Shown piece after piece: positions 32,473-44,751 of a stretch of DNA of 64,000 bases. Both the position numbers and the translations under genes were made by a program. The stretch covers positions 2,108,001-2,172,000 of the forward strand of contig NZ_CP094469.1 in the NCBI RefSeq assembly GCF_023347295.1. Reading direction: 5' to 3'. This stretch comes from Faecalibacterium sp. I3-3-33 (GTDB lineage: Bacteria; Bacillota; Clostridia; Oscillospirales; Ruminococcaceae). Below the pieces are notes generated by a model. The model was not told the DNA's origin and did not search any database. It saw only the letters and a program-made list of their open reading frames with translations. How positions within the stretch are numbered: position 1 is the first letter of the stretch; each line of letters opens with the position of its first letter.

Positions 32473-32516
32473 TAAAGTGGTGCTTATCATTATGATAATC
32501 ACCACTTTACTTTTTT
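32473..32516 (+). terminator. Terminator between CHC2 and P4 primase genes
   Basis: TAAAGTGGTG (32473-32482) pairs with CACCACTTTA (32500-32509), with an inner TTATCAT/ATGATAA stem, followed by TTTTTT. Confidence 0.85.
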
Positions 32517-32532
32517 AAAGGAGAACCACCAC

Positions 32533-33849
32533 ATGAAGAAAAACATTTCCCGCAACCCCTTATGGCCGGACTGGTACAACGGCAAGAAGATCGATGAAGT
32601 CCAGTTTGGCCGTGCCTTTCTGGAACAGTGGCCGCTGAAATGCGTCAACGGTACGCTGTACACGCTGGACGGCCCGGTAGAGGACGAAAGCGAGATCAAG
32701 CAGCGCATCTTGGAGAACATCGAGGAATATGTCACCTCCGGCCTGTCCAAAAAGGTCACCAACATTCTGGAGACTATCAAGCTGCTGGCTTTTTCCGACC
32801 CGTTCCCCATCGAACAGGACTGCATCCACCTCCAGAACGGCGTGTACCATCTGCCGGACGGCTCTTTTCAGGAGAGCCGCCTGTTCTGCCAGAACCGCCT
32901 GCCTGTGAGGTATGACCCCAAAGCCGCCAGCCCTGACCGCTGGCTGACCTTTCTGCACGAGCTGCTGGACGATGCCGACATCCCCACCTTGCAGGAGTAT
33001 CTGGGCTACTGCCTGATCCCCAGCACCAAGGGACAGAAGATGATGCTCATTGTTGGCAAGGGCGGCGAGGGCAAGTCCCGCATCGGGCTGGTGCTCAAAC
33101 GGCTCATGGGGGATGCCGCCAGCAACGGCAGCGTCTAGAAAGTGGAGAACAACCGCTTTGCCCGCGCCGATCTGGAACGCCGCCTGCTGATGATCGACGA
33201 TGATATGGATATGAACGCCCTGCCTAAAACGAATTATATTAAGACCATCGTGACCGCCGAAGCCAAGCTGGACTTGGAGCGCAAGGGTGTCCAGAGCTAC
33301 CAGCGCGACATCTACGCCCGGTTCCTCTGCTTCGGCAACGGTGCGCTGACCTCGCTGTATGACCATTCGGACGGTTTCTTTCGCCGCCAGCTCATCCTGA
33401 CCACCAAGGACAAGCCTGCCGACCGCACGGACGACCCTTTTCTTGTGGAGAAGATGTGCGCCGAATTGGAGGGCATCCTGCTGTGGTGTCTGGAAGGTCT
33501 GCACCGGCTGGTGCAGAACAACTTCCGCTTCACGGTCAGCGAACGAGCCGCCGCCAACGTGGACACCATCAAACGCAGCAGCAACAATGTCATCGACTTC
33601 ATGGAGTCCGAGGGCTATTTCCGCTTCAAGGCGGACTACTCCATCAGCTCCAAGGAGTTCTACGACATTTATAAACAGTGGTGCGAGGACAACGCCTGCC
33701 ACAGCGTATCGGCCATCCGTTTCAGCGCAGAACTGCGACAGAACGACCGCCGCTATAACCTTGAAGCCACCAACAACATCTATCTGCCCGGTGGCCGCAG
33801 GGTGCGGGGCTTTGTAGGCATCGAGCCGCTTGTCCACCCCTGCCCGTAA
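32533..33849 (+). pseudogene. P4-type DNA primase/helicase with in-frame amber codon
   Basis: The first 201 codons contain the D5_N-like region and the Walker A motif IVGKGGEGKSRIG. A TAG at 33136-33138 follows GSV, and the same frame continues at once with KVENNRFARADLERRLLMID DD (Walker B region) for 236 more codons to the proper end. Relatives have Gln at this place, so a single CAG-to-TAG change explains it. It is either an inactivating nonsense mutation, a readthrough codon, or a sequencing error. No ribosome site or start supports a separate second protein. Confidence 0.85.
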
Positions 33850-33877
33850 AAAGTGCATTTTTTTACGGAAGAAGTTC

Positions 33878-34026
33878 GTACAACCTGTACGGTCTGTACT
33901 TGTACGCACCTGTACGGCGAATCGAAGCAAATTAAAACGTGGTATCGTTTATATTTCGGATTCCTGTACGTCGTACAGACCGTACAGGTTATTTGAAGTC
34001 CGTACGCAATTTTTTCAGATGCGTAC
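33878..34026. repeat. GTAC-rich inverted repeat region, candidate replication origin
   Basis: Ten GTAC tetramers lie within 149 bp (33878, 33887, 33896, 33902, 33912, 33966, 33973, 33982, 34002, 34023). An 18-bp perfect inverted repeat pairs 33882-33899 with 33973-33990. It directly follows the primase gene, as iteron-type origins of P4-primase elements do. Confidence 0.55.
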
Positions 34027-34053
34027 GGAGCAATCAAGTTCGCATTGTGCGAA

Positions 34054-34142
34054 CTTGTCGGGGCGAGGCCCCTCCATCTTGCTGGCGCAAGACCGTTCGG
34101 TCACTTAAAAGCCCCACTGGGGCTTTCATTGCTTCGCAAACG
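34054..34142 (+). repeat. Dispersed palindromic element R4
   Basis: CTTGTCGGGGC, GGCCCC, CTTGCTGGCGCAAG, CCGTTCGG, AAGCCCCACTGGGGCTTT, TTGCTTCGCAAACG. Nearly identical to the inverted copy R3. Confidence 0.88.
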
Positions 34143-34198
34143 TGAACTTGATTAACTCTCCCGCAGGAGACGTTCCCCCTCGGAGAGTCCTCGAAGAG

Positions 34199-34254
34199 CC
34201 CACTACACTTTGCAGCCCATAGGGATGAAAGTGTTATAGTGGGTTATTACACTT
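34199..34254 (+). promoter_or_regulatory. oriT of pMV158/MobV type
   Basis: Inverted repeat CCCACTA-CACTTT (34199-34211) and AAAGTG-tta-TAGTGGG (34228-34243) is followed by TTATTACACTT. The pMV158 nick site is TAGTGTG/TTA; here TAGTGGG/TTA gives a predicted nick between 34243 and 34244, 73 bp upstream of the MobV relaxase gene. Confidence 0.8.
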
Positions 34255-34316
34255 CCGAAGAAGTGCATCTTCGTTCCCCGTCACCTCTCGATGAACCTTG
34301 AAAGGAGGGATGCCCT

Positions 34317-35582
34317 TTGGCAAGAAACGATGGCGTTGACCGCACCAGTGTCCGGAATCTCGCCGTTTCGGACAAGGCCGTTGGCAACACCCAGCAGCAC
34401 AATGAGCGTGAAAAGGACAGCTATCGGAACCCCGATATTATCCCCCAGCGCGCTGCATGGAACGTCCACTTCAAAAAGCCAACCGCCAGCTACACTGACC
34501 TGTTCGCCCAACTGGAAACCGCTGGTACGATTTCAACGCGCGGCCTGAAGCCGGATGCCACCCATTATTGCGAGCTTGTCTTTGATGTCAACTCGGCCTA
34601 TTTTGACAATCACGGTGGCTACGAGTTCGCCAAGCAGTTCTATGCGGATGCCTACAAAGCTGCTGTGCAAATCGTGGGTGGTGAGCAGTATATCCTCTCG
34701 GCAGTCATGCACGCCGATGAGATCAACCGTGCCATGACCGAAGCACTGGGCCAGGAGGTCTACCACTACCATCTCCACGTGGTCTATGTACCTGTGGTGG
34801 AAAAACAGATCCTCTGGTCGAAACGCTGCAAGGACAAGGCACTGGTCGGCACCGTCAAGGAGACCGTCATGCAGGTCAGCCGAAGCAAGAAGTGGGCTTC
34901 CAAGCCCCTGCTGGACGATGCTGGAAAGCCTGTCCTGCAAAAGAGCGGCAAGCCAGTCCTGAAGAAGTCGTACAGTGTCCTGCAAGACGATTTCTTCAAC
35001 TATATGCGCAATGCCGGGTACACGGATGTAGAGCGCGGTGAGCGCGGCAGCACCGAAGAACACCTGACCGTCACCCAGTTCAAAGTCCAGCGGGAGCAGG
35101 AACGGCTGGACAGCCTGACCGCCCAAGCCGACCAAAAGGCGCAGTCGCTTGCCAAAACCAGTCAGACCCTCTCCAAAAAGGAGAAGGAACTTGCCGCTGT
35201 GCAGAAAAAGGCCACGCTCACGAAAGAAGCCCTCATTCATGCGCGCGATCTGGATTATATCGGCAAGCGCACCTTTCTCGGTAACTACTCGCTGACCGAA
35301 GAAGAATTTTCCAAGCTGAAAAAGCAAGCCGACCACGGCTATATGATGGACGTGGAGAACCGCCGCTTGAAAGAAGAACTTTCCACCGCCAAGAAGGAGG
35401 CCGTTCGTTGGAGCAACAAGTACCACGACCTGTGGTACGACGTGAAACCCTATCTGGATGCTCTCCACCGTGCGCCCGAACTGGTGCGCGGCTTTCTGGA
35501 AAAGATTCTTGCCCCCAAGCAGGAGCTCACCATGAATGTGCAGCAGCGAAACCGCAGGCGTGGGCAAGATGTAGAACTTTAA
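34317..35582 (+). CDS. MobV-family relaxase (Pre/Mob)
   Basis: 421 aa from TTG 34317, 8 nt after AAAGGAGGG. Motif I appears as NDGVDRTSVRNLAVSDKAVG; the metal-binding histidines are in EVYHYHLHVVYVPV. Residues 245-370 are a coiled coil rich in Lys, Glu and Gln. The family nicks oriT and pilots single-strand transfer using a conjugative helper, so element 2 is a mobilisable element without its own transfer apparatus. An ATG at 34310 lies in another frame and ends after nine codons. Confidence 0.9.
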   Translation: MARNDGVDRTSVRNLAVSDKAVGNTQQHNEREKDSYRNPDIIPQRAAWNVHFKKPTASYTDLFAQLETAGTISTRGLKPDATHYCELVFDVNSAYFDNHGGYEFAKQFYADAYKAAVQIVGGEQYILSAVMHADEINRAMTEALGQEVYHYHLHVVYVPVVEKQILWSKRCKDKALVGTVKETVMQVSRSKKWASKPLLDDAGKPVLQKSGKPVLKKSYSVLQDDFFNYMRNAGYTDVERGERGSTEEHLTVTQFKVQREQERLDSLTAQADQKAQSLAKTSQTLSKKEKELAAVQKKATLTKEALIHARDLDYIGKRTFLGNYSLTEEEFSKLKKQADHGYMMDVENRRLKEELSTAKKEAVRWSNKYHDLWYDVKPYLDALHRAPELVRGFLEKILAPKQELTMNVQQRNRRRGQDVEL

Positions 35583-35624
35583 GCTGAATTTTTAGATGAT
35601 ATGACAATATAAGGAGAAATGCTT

Positions 35625-35939
35625 ATGGATTTTGACCGTAATTCTATGACCGTCCCTGTGCAATCTTCCGATTATACGAATAAGTTCTTGCAAAAGGACT
35701 CGAATCCCACTACAATGGAAGTGGTCACTCAAACCAATGCCGTCAAGTCTCCGACTGACAGCCCGGCAACTACAAAGCTGGTGTACACGGTGGAAGAGAT
35801 CGCACGAATGCTGGCCATCAGTCTGCGCTCTGCTTACAACCTGTGCAACAGCACCACCGAATTCCGTGTCCTGCGGGTAGGCGGAAGCATCCGTGTGCCG
35901 AAGGACAGCTTCGATGCGTGGCTCTACCGGGCAGCTTGA
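35625..35939 (+). CDS. Excisionase-like HTH protein (element 2)
   Basis: 104 aa from ATG 35625 (RBS AAGGAG at 35611-35616 favours it over ATG 35619). The C-terminal YTVEEIARMLAISLRSAYNL, GSIRVPKDSFDAWL is an AlpA/Xis-like winged helix. It lies 19 bp upstream of the integrase and is the likely directionality factor. The element 1 homologue at 26735 shares the DNA-binding half. Confidence 0.85.
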   Translation: MDFDRNSMTVPVQSSDYTNKFLQKDSNPTTMEVVTQTNAVKSPTDSPATTKLVYTVEEIARMLAISLRSAYNLCNSTTEFRVLRVGGSIRVPKDSFDAWLYRAA

Positions 35940-35958
35940 TAAGAAGGAGGCAAACAGT

Positions 35959-37347
35959 ATGGCATATATTACGAAGCGCGGCAACTCTTACAGCGTCCGC
36001 TACACCTACGAAGATGAACACGGCAAGAGCTGCGACAAATGGGAAAGTTTTCCTACAAAAGAGGAGGCAACGAACCGAAAGAAGCAGATCGAACATGAAC
36101 TGGCAGCTGGCACATTCCTGATTCCGTCCTCGGTGACGGTGGCAGATTTCCTCATGGATTGGCTGCCCAAGCAGTGCAGCAAGCACAAGTGGGCCCCAAA
36201 AACCTACGAATCCAATCTTTCCACCATCCAGAATCTGATTATCCCCTATATCGGCAGCATGGAGATGCAGAAACTTAAGCCCTACCACATGGAAAACCTC
36301 TATACGACCCTGAGCAAAACGCCCTGCGGTTCGTATATCGAGGGAAAGAAGCAGGAATTGACCGAAAAGCAGAAGCAGCGATTCCTTTCCGGCACGACGA
36401 TCCATGAGGTGCATCGGCTGCTGGGCACAGCGTTCCAGTACGCCGTGGAATGGGGCATTCTTGTCAAAAGTCCTGTTCCTGTGGACAGCCCCAAGAAGTC
36501 CACGCAGGAGCGCACCATCTGGACGGTAGAGGAAATGCGGGCGGCTCTGGACAGCATGGAGGACCCCATCCTGCATCTGGCAGTCCATCTCACACTGGTG
36601 GGCGCGCTGCGAGAAGGCGAGATCGTTGGTCTGACCCCAGAGGATATTGACTTTGATGCTGCGGACGGTATCGGAACCTTCCGTATCAACAAATCCATGC
36701 AGCGGGTGCGAAAAGAAGCCCTGAACCAAGTGGACGATGGCTGCATCATCAAGGTATTCCCGGACAAGCTGGAGCGCAGTACCACTTCCCTCATCCTGAA
36801 AAGCACCAAAACCGCATCCTCCTGCCGCACCATCTTCATGACCTCTGCACTAAAAGAAGAATTGAAGAAGTGGCTGAATCAGTTAGCAGCAAACGAGAGG
36901 AAAGACCCAGCACGTTACCATGACAGCGGAATGCTGTTCCGCCTGCCCAACGGTCTGGCGGTAGAGCCGGTGCTCATCCGCAAGAAGTTTCTGAAATGGC
37001 AGGACGCACACCCAGAGTTCCCCCGTATCGTGTTCCACGGTCTGCGGCATTCCAGTGCCACCTATCAGCTGATGATCTCCGGCGGCGATGTGAAGGCTGT
37101 GCAGGGTACAACAGGTCATGCTACGGCGGATATGCTGGTGAACACCTACGCCCATATCCAGCAGTCCTCTCGTGTAGAACTTGGGAAAAAGTTTGAGGAA
37201 GGGTTCTATGCGAAACAGGAAAGCCCCAGCCCACAGGCTGTACCCGCCGCAGGCGAACCGACCATCTCTATGACTGCTCTGCTGGAACTTCTGAAGAACG
37301 CCGACCCTGAAGTAAAGGCACAGCTCCGTCTTGCACTGCTGACCTGA
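35959..37347 (+). CDS. int: Tyrosine integrase of element 2
   Basis: 462 aa from ATG 35959 with AAGGAGG at 35944-35950. It starts MAYITKRGNSYSVRYTYEDE and has the same three-domain layout as the element 1 enzyme. Catalytic residues are Arg in LREGEIVGL, HGLRHSSATYQLM, and TGHATADMLVNTYAH with the nucleophile Tyr. It adjoins att 3 and the intact tRNA-Lys. Because both integrases use the same 44-bp core but their elements carry different arm motifs (TGTGCA or CGTGCA), their arm-binding domains probably differ in specificity. Confidence 0.95.
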   Translation: MAYITKRGNSYSVRYTYEDEHGKSCDKWESFPTKEEATNRKKQIEHELAAGTFLIPSSVTVADFLMDWLPKQCSKHKWAPKTYESNLSTIQNLIIPYIGSMEMQKLKPYHMENLYTTLSKTPCGSYIEGKKQELTEKQKQRFLSGTTIHEVHRLLGTAFQYAVEWGILVKSPVPVDSPKKSTQERTIWTVEEMRAALDSMEDPILHLAVHLTLVGALREGEIVGLTPEDIDFDAADGIGTFRINKSMQRVRKEALNQVDDGCIIKVFPDKLERSTTSLILKSTKTASSCRTIFMTSALKEELKKWLNQLAANERKDPARYHDSGMLFRLPNGLAVEPVLIRKKFLKWQDAHPEFPRIVFHGLRHSSATYQLMISGGDVKAVQGTTGHATADMLVNTYAHIQQSSRVELGKKFEEGFYAKQESPSPQAVPAAGEPTISMTALLELLKNADPEVKAQLRLALLT

Positions 37348-37414
37348 TGCAAAATTTACCACGCATTTCAAAGCAATTCCAGCTTATGCAGAGGATTCCC
37401 ACGAAAAAGCCGAC

Positions 37415-37442
37415 CGTGCAAAAACCGTGCATTGACCGTGCA
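37415..37442. repeat. Arm-type integrase sites, right end of element 2
   Basis: CGTGCA at 37415, 37426 and 37437, exact 11-bp spacing, about 70 bp from the att core. Confidence 0.75.
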
Positions 37443-37476
37443 GACCCCGAATTTTCGGGGTTACATAACAAAAAAG

Positions 37477-37502
37477 AACGCCAAATCTTACGATTTGACG
37501 TT
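37477..37502 (-). terminator. Terminator of the rRNA operon supplied by element 2
   Basis: AACGCCAAATC-ttac-GATTTGACGTT with a leftward T6 run. It lies 8 bp beyond the tRNA-Lys CCA end, so it now terminates the rRNA-tRNA transcript. Confidence 0.8.
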
Positions 37503-37509
37503 CAATATC

Positions 37510-37585
37510 TGGTGCACCTCCAGGGACTCGAACCCTGGGCCCACTGATTAAGAGTCAGTTGCTCTACCAACTGAGCTAGAGGTGC
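37510..37585 (-). tRNA. tRNA-Lys (CTT)
   Basis: Complete cloverleaf on the minus strand from GCACCTCTAGC at 37585 to an encoded CCA at 37510. The anticodon loop CTCTTAA gives anticodon CTT. It is the last gene of the rRNA operon and the integration target of both elements. Confidence 0.95.
37511..37554 (-). other. att site 3, inside intact tRNA-Lys
   Basis: Third identical 44-bp copy, covering the tRNA from its CCA end through the anticodon loop; here the 5' half follows, so the tRNA gene remains whole. Confidence 0.93.
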
Positions 37586-37588
37586 ATA

Positions 37589-37663
37589 TGGTGACCCGTA
37601 CCGGAATCGAACCGATGTTAAAGGCGTGAGAGGCCTCTGTCTTAACCGCTTGACCAACGGGCC
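37589..37663 (-). tRNA. tRNA-Glu (CTC)
   Basis: Minus strand GGCCCGTTGGTCAAGCGG start at 37663, anticodon loop CTCTCAC (CTC), encoded CCA ending at 37589. Confidence 0.93.
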
Positions 37664-37671
37664 ATATAAAA

Positions 37672-37786
37672 GTCGGCGACTACCTATTTTCACAAGCCGT
37701 TTCCAGCTAACTATCTTCGGCACAAGTAAGCTTAACTTCTGTGTTCAGAATGGGAACAGGTGGAACCTTACCGTCATCGACACCGA
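37672..37786 (-). rRNA. rrf: 5S ribosomal RNA
   Basis: Terminal pairing of GTCGGTG (5', at 37786) with CGCCGAC (3', at 37672), and the conserved internal CCATTCTGAACACAGAAGTT region. Length about 115 nt. Confidence 0.92.
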
Positions 37787-37915
37787 CCGATTTGACTGAA
37801 TCAGTATAACACATTTCTGTGTTTCTGTCCAGTATTTCTTAGAAGGACGTGCCTTCAAAACTGAATAATCACTGCTAACATTTTTTCGTTGACTTAAAAG
37901 TCTCAAGCGAATTGT

Positions 37916-40753
<2,838 letters not shown>

Positions 40754-40954
40754 AACGTTCTTTAAGAACATTTGGTATCCTCTTGATTCTCTCTTGCCAA
40801 CGAAGATTATTGTTACCCTTCCTTTTGAAATTGTAATATTTCTTAAAAAAGAACTTACTATAATCTTTGTTTCGCAGTTATTATTCAGTTTTCAAGGTAC
40901 GTCTTGGTGATGTCCCTCAAAGCCCGGTCTCCCGGAACTCTGATTTTCATCACA

Positions 40955-41031
40955 TGGTGGGCCAAAATGGACTCGAACCATCGACCTCACGATTATCAGT
41001 CGTGTGCTCTAGCCAGCTGAGCTATTGGCCC
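40955..41031 (-). tRNA. tRNA-Ile (GAT)
   Basis: Minus strand GGGCCAATAGCTCAGC start at 41031, anticodon loop CTGATAA (GAT), CCA encoded. Standard 16S-23S spacer tRNA. Confidence 0.95.
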
Positions 41032-41034
41032 ATG

Positions 41035-41110
41035 TGGTGGAGATTAAGGGAATCGAACCCTTGACCCCCTGCTTGCAAAGCAGGTGCTCTCCCAGCTGAG
41101 CTAAACCCCC
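41035..41110 (-). tRNA. tRNA-Ala (TGC)
   Basis: Minus strand GGGGGTTTAGCTCAGC start at 41110, anticodon loop TTTGCAA (TGC), CCA encoded. Confidence 0.95.
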
Positions 41111-41228
41111 ACATAAGGTTTTGAGTAACCCCTTTTCAGGGCCCTCAAAATCGAACAATATCTACTTAAACTCTCACGTATCACCTGTTCCAATGACTGA
41201 CCATCTTAGATGCTCTGTCATTGCCTGA

Positions 41229-42747
<1,519 letters not shown>

Positions 42748-42943
42748 TGATATTTATCACTTAAAAGTGTTAAATCTTGTTTCGCTCAGCACGCAATCGC
42801 TTGCGTCCTGTGTGAATTACTTTTGTTTGGAATTGTTTACCGTGTTTTTCCAACACGAAAATAGGTTCCGTTACAAGTTCTTTCGATATTGTTCAATTTT
42901 CAAGGTCCTGTGCGCCGCAGCCTTATCGGCTGAAAGCTTAATT

Positions 42944-42972
42944 ATTTTATCACTTTCGTGATAAGTTGTCAA
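42944..42972 (-). promoter_or_regulatory. rRNA promoter P2
   Basis: Minus strand TTGACA (42967-42972), 17 bp, TAAAAT (42944-42949). The spacer holds the dyad TTATCAC-gaa-aGTGATAA. Confidence 0.88.
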
Positions 42973-43082
42973 GCACTTTTTTGAAAGATTTTTGAGATTC
43001 ATTTTTGATTCTGTCGAATCTTTCCGTCTGACGTCCATTTTGAAGTGTTTCATTCTGTCGGACGTCCGCCTGACAGTAATGT

Positions 43083-43111
43083 ATTTTAGCACAGCATCCT
43101 TCAAAAAGCAA
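43083..43111 (-). promoter_or_regulatory. rRNA promoter P1
   Basis: Minus strand TTGCTT (43106-43111), 17 bp, TAAAAT (43083-43088), 139 bp upstream of P2. Two GGACGTC-type dyads lie between the promoters. The 42748-43194 gap holds no gene. Confidence 0.75.
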
Positions 43112-43194
43112 GCGCTTTTTTACATTTTTTACGCTAAAATCATTCTTTTGACTTTTTGCCCAGTTTTTTACATTTTTTATAGACACTTCCTCCC

Positions 43195-43869
43195 TTATTC
43201 CTCCAAAAGCCGGGCACGCAGCCGGATCAGGATCTTGCGTTCCCGCCGGGAGATCTGCACCTGAGTCGTGTGCAGTGCTTTTGCAGTCTCGCTCTGGGTG
43301 CGGTTGCCATAAAAGCGCAGACGGATCAGCTGCTTATCCTGCTCCGGCAGCGCTTCGATCACCTCTGCCAGACTGATTCGATCTGCCAGCTCCTCCTCCG
43401 GGGATTCCACCGGGATATCTAACTGCCGATCTCCATCCTCGCCGCTCTCCGGGGTCAGGCTCATGGCGGGCTGCGCAGCCTGTATGGCAAGGGCCACATT
43501 CTCTATCGGTTCATCCAGCTGCTCTGCCAGCTGCTGTAAGGTAGGCTCTGAGCCGCACAGCTTCATGGTATGCTCCCGTGCCGCCTGCACCCGCATTCCC
43601 AGCTCTTTCAGGGAACGGCTCACCTTGACCGTGCCTCCATCCCGGAACAGCTTTTTGATCTCGCCAAGGATCACCGGCACGGCATAGGTGGAAAAACACA
43701 CGCCCCGGCTCTCGTCAAAATTATCATAGGCTTTGATGAGCCCCACACAGCCTGCGCTGTATAAATCGTCATACTCCATGCCGCGCCCACGGAATCTGCC
43801 CGCACAGGCGTGCACCAGCCCCAGATTCTGCGTGATAAATGCTTCCCGCCGGGTCTTATCCGTTACCAT
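43195..43869 (-). CDS. sigF: Sporulation sigma factor SigF
   Basis: 224 aa. Region 2 reads GRGMEYDDLYSAGCVGLIKA YDNFD and FSTYAVPVILGEIKKLFRDG, region 3 includes VKVSRSLKELGMRVQAAREH, and region 4 is IEALPEQDKQLIRLRFYGNR with an HTH (SETAKALHTTQVQISRRERK). Gene order spoIIAA-spoIIAB-sigF upstream fixes the identity as the forespore factor. Faecalibacterium is regarded as non-sporulating, so a full-length gene here is notable. No frameshift or stop is seen. Confidence 0.9.
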   Translation of the reverse strand: MVTDKTRREAFITQNLGLVHACAGRFRGRGMEYDDLYSAGCVGLIKAYDNFDESRGVCFSTYAVPVILGEIKKLFRDGGTVKVSRSLKELGMRVQAAREHTMKLCGSEPTLQQLAEQLDEPIENVALAIQAAQPAMSLTPESGEDGDRQLDIPVESPEEELADRISLAEVIEALPEQDKQLIRLRFYGNRTQSETAKALHTTQVQISRRERKILIRLRARLLEE

Positions 43870-43890
43870 ATACCGGACCGCCTTTCCTTT

Positions 43891-44331
43891 TTATGTAGGC
43901 TCCCGCCGGGACAGACGCTTGACCAGCAGCACCTTTGTGCCCTTGCCGGGCTTTGAGGTGACTTTTACCCTGTCCATGAAGCTCTGCATCACCGCAAAAC
44001 CCAGACCGGAGCGTTCTTCCGGGTTGCCGGTGGTGAACAACGGCTGCATGGCCTGCTCCACATTGGGGATGCCGATGCCTTTATCTGTAATGGTGATGTG
44101 CACCTCCCGGTCGGGGTAGACCGCAATGGTCATGCACACCGGCCCGATATGCTCCGGGTAGGCGTGAACGATGCAATTGGTCACCGCCTCAGACACTGCC
44201 GTTTTCAGGTCGGCCAGCTGCGGCACAGTGGGGTCGTACCGTGCCAGAAAGGCTGCCGTAACGCCGCGGGCGTAGGCCTCGTTGCTGCTGAGGGAATCAA
44301 ACTGGACACGGGTGCTGTTCTCTGCTTTCAT
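43891..44331 (-). CDS. spoIIAB: Anti-sigma F factor / serine kinase SpoIIAB
   Basis: 146 aa GHKL ATPase. The N box is LKTAVSEAVTNCIVHAYPEH with Glu and Asn, the G1 box DKGIGIPNVEQ, and the G2-like box ERSGLGFAVMQSFMD. It holds SigF inactive and phosphorylates SpoIIAA. It overlaps spoIIAA by 4 bp (ATGA) and precedes sigF by 21 bp. Confidence 0.93.
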   Translation of the reverse strand: MKAENSTRVQFDSLSSNEAYARGVTAAFLARYDPTVPQLADLKTAVSEAVTNCIVHAYPEHIGPVCMTIAVYPDREVHITITDKGIGIPNVEQAMQPLFTTGNPEERSGLGFAVMQSFMDRVKVTSKPGKGTKVLLVKRLSRREPT

Positions 44332-44651
44332 TGCGCATTCTCCTTTTCTATGTTCTCCGTACAGGGGATGCCCGCCAGCCGCAGAACTTTTTGCAGCTGT
44401 GCGGGGGCGTGCTGCAGCCGCAGGGTCGTGCCCAGAACGCGGGCGCAGCGCTGCCGCCCAAGAATAAGCCCGACGCCGGAGGAATCCATGAATCCCACCC
44501 CGCCAAGATCGATAATCAAGGTGCGGGGGCTGCGGCTGACCAGTGCATCGTCCAGCTGCATCCGCAGGCTCTGGGCGGCATCGTGGTCGATCTCCCCCGC
44601 CAGATAGGCGTACAGGGTCTCCCCTGCCGCGCTGAAGGTCACTGTTGCCAT
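44328..44651 (-). CDS. spoIIAA: Anti-anti-sigma factor SpoIIAA
   Basis: 107 aa STAS protein from ATG 44651. The phosphorylation loop is GVGFMDSSGVGLILGRQR, with the regulatory Ser in DSSG. It starts ATVTFSAAGETLYAYLAGEI. RBS GGAGA precedes it. With the two following genes it forms the complete spoIIA partner-switching module. Confidence 0.92.
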   Translation of the reverse strand: MATVTFSAAGETLYAYLAGEIDHDAAQSLRMQLDDALVSRSPRTLIIDLGGVGFMDSSGVGLILGRQRCARVLGTTLRLQHAPAQLQKVLRLAGIPCTENIEKENAQ

Positions 44652-44685
44652 TGCTTGTCCATCTCCTTTTTTTGCAAAATAAAAG

Positions 44686-44716
44686 ATCCCGTACACATAG
44701 CTTCAGTGTACGGGAT
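44686..44716 (-). terminator. Terminator after the FolC-like gene
   Basis: ATCCCGTACAC (44686-44696) pairs with GTGTACGGGAT (44706-44716); the leftward transcript continues CTTTTATTTT. Confidence 0.82.
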
Positions 44717-44751
44717 TTTCGGGTTATTTTTTAGAAAAAGCTGTCGGCAGC

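Noticed and set aside
33142..33849. Second half of the P4 primase as a separate gene
   Set aside because: The frame continues directly after the TAG without a ribosome site, and the two halves together make one normal family member.
33878..34026. GTAC-rich repeats as a CRISPR array
   Set aside because: Repeats are short, irregularly spaced and partly inverted; no cas genes in the window.
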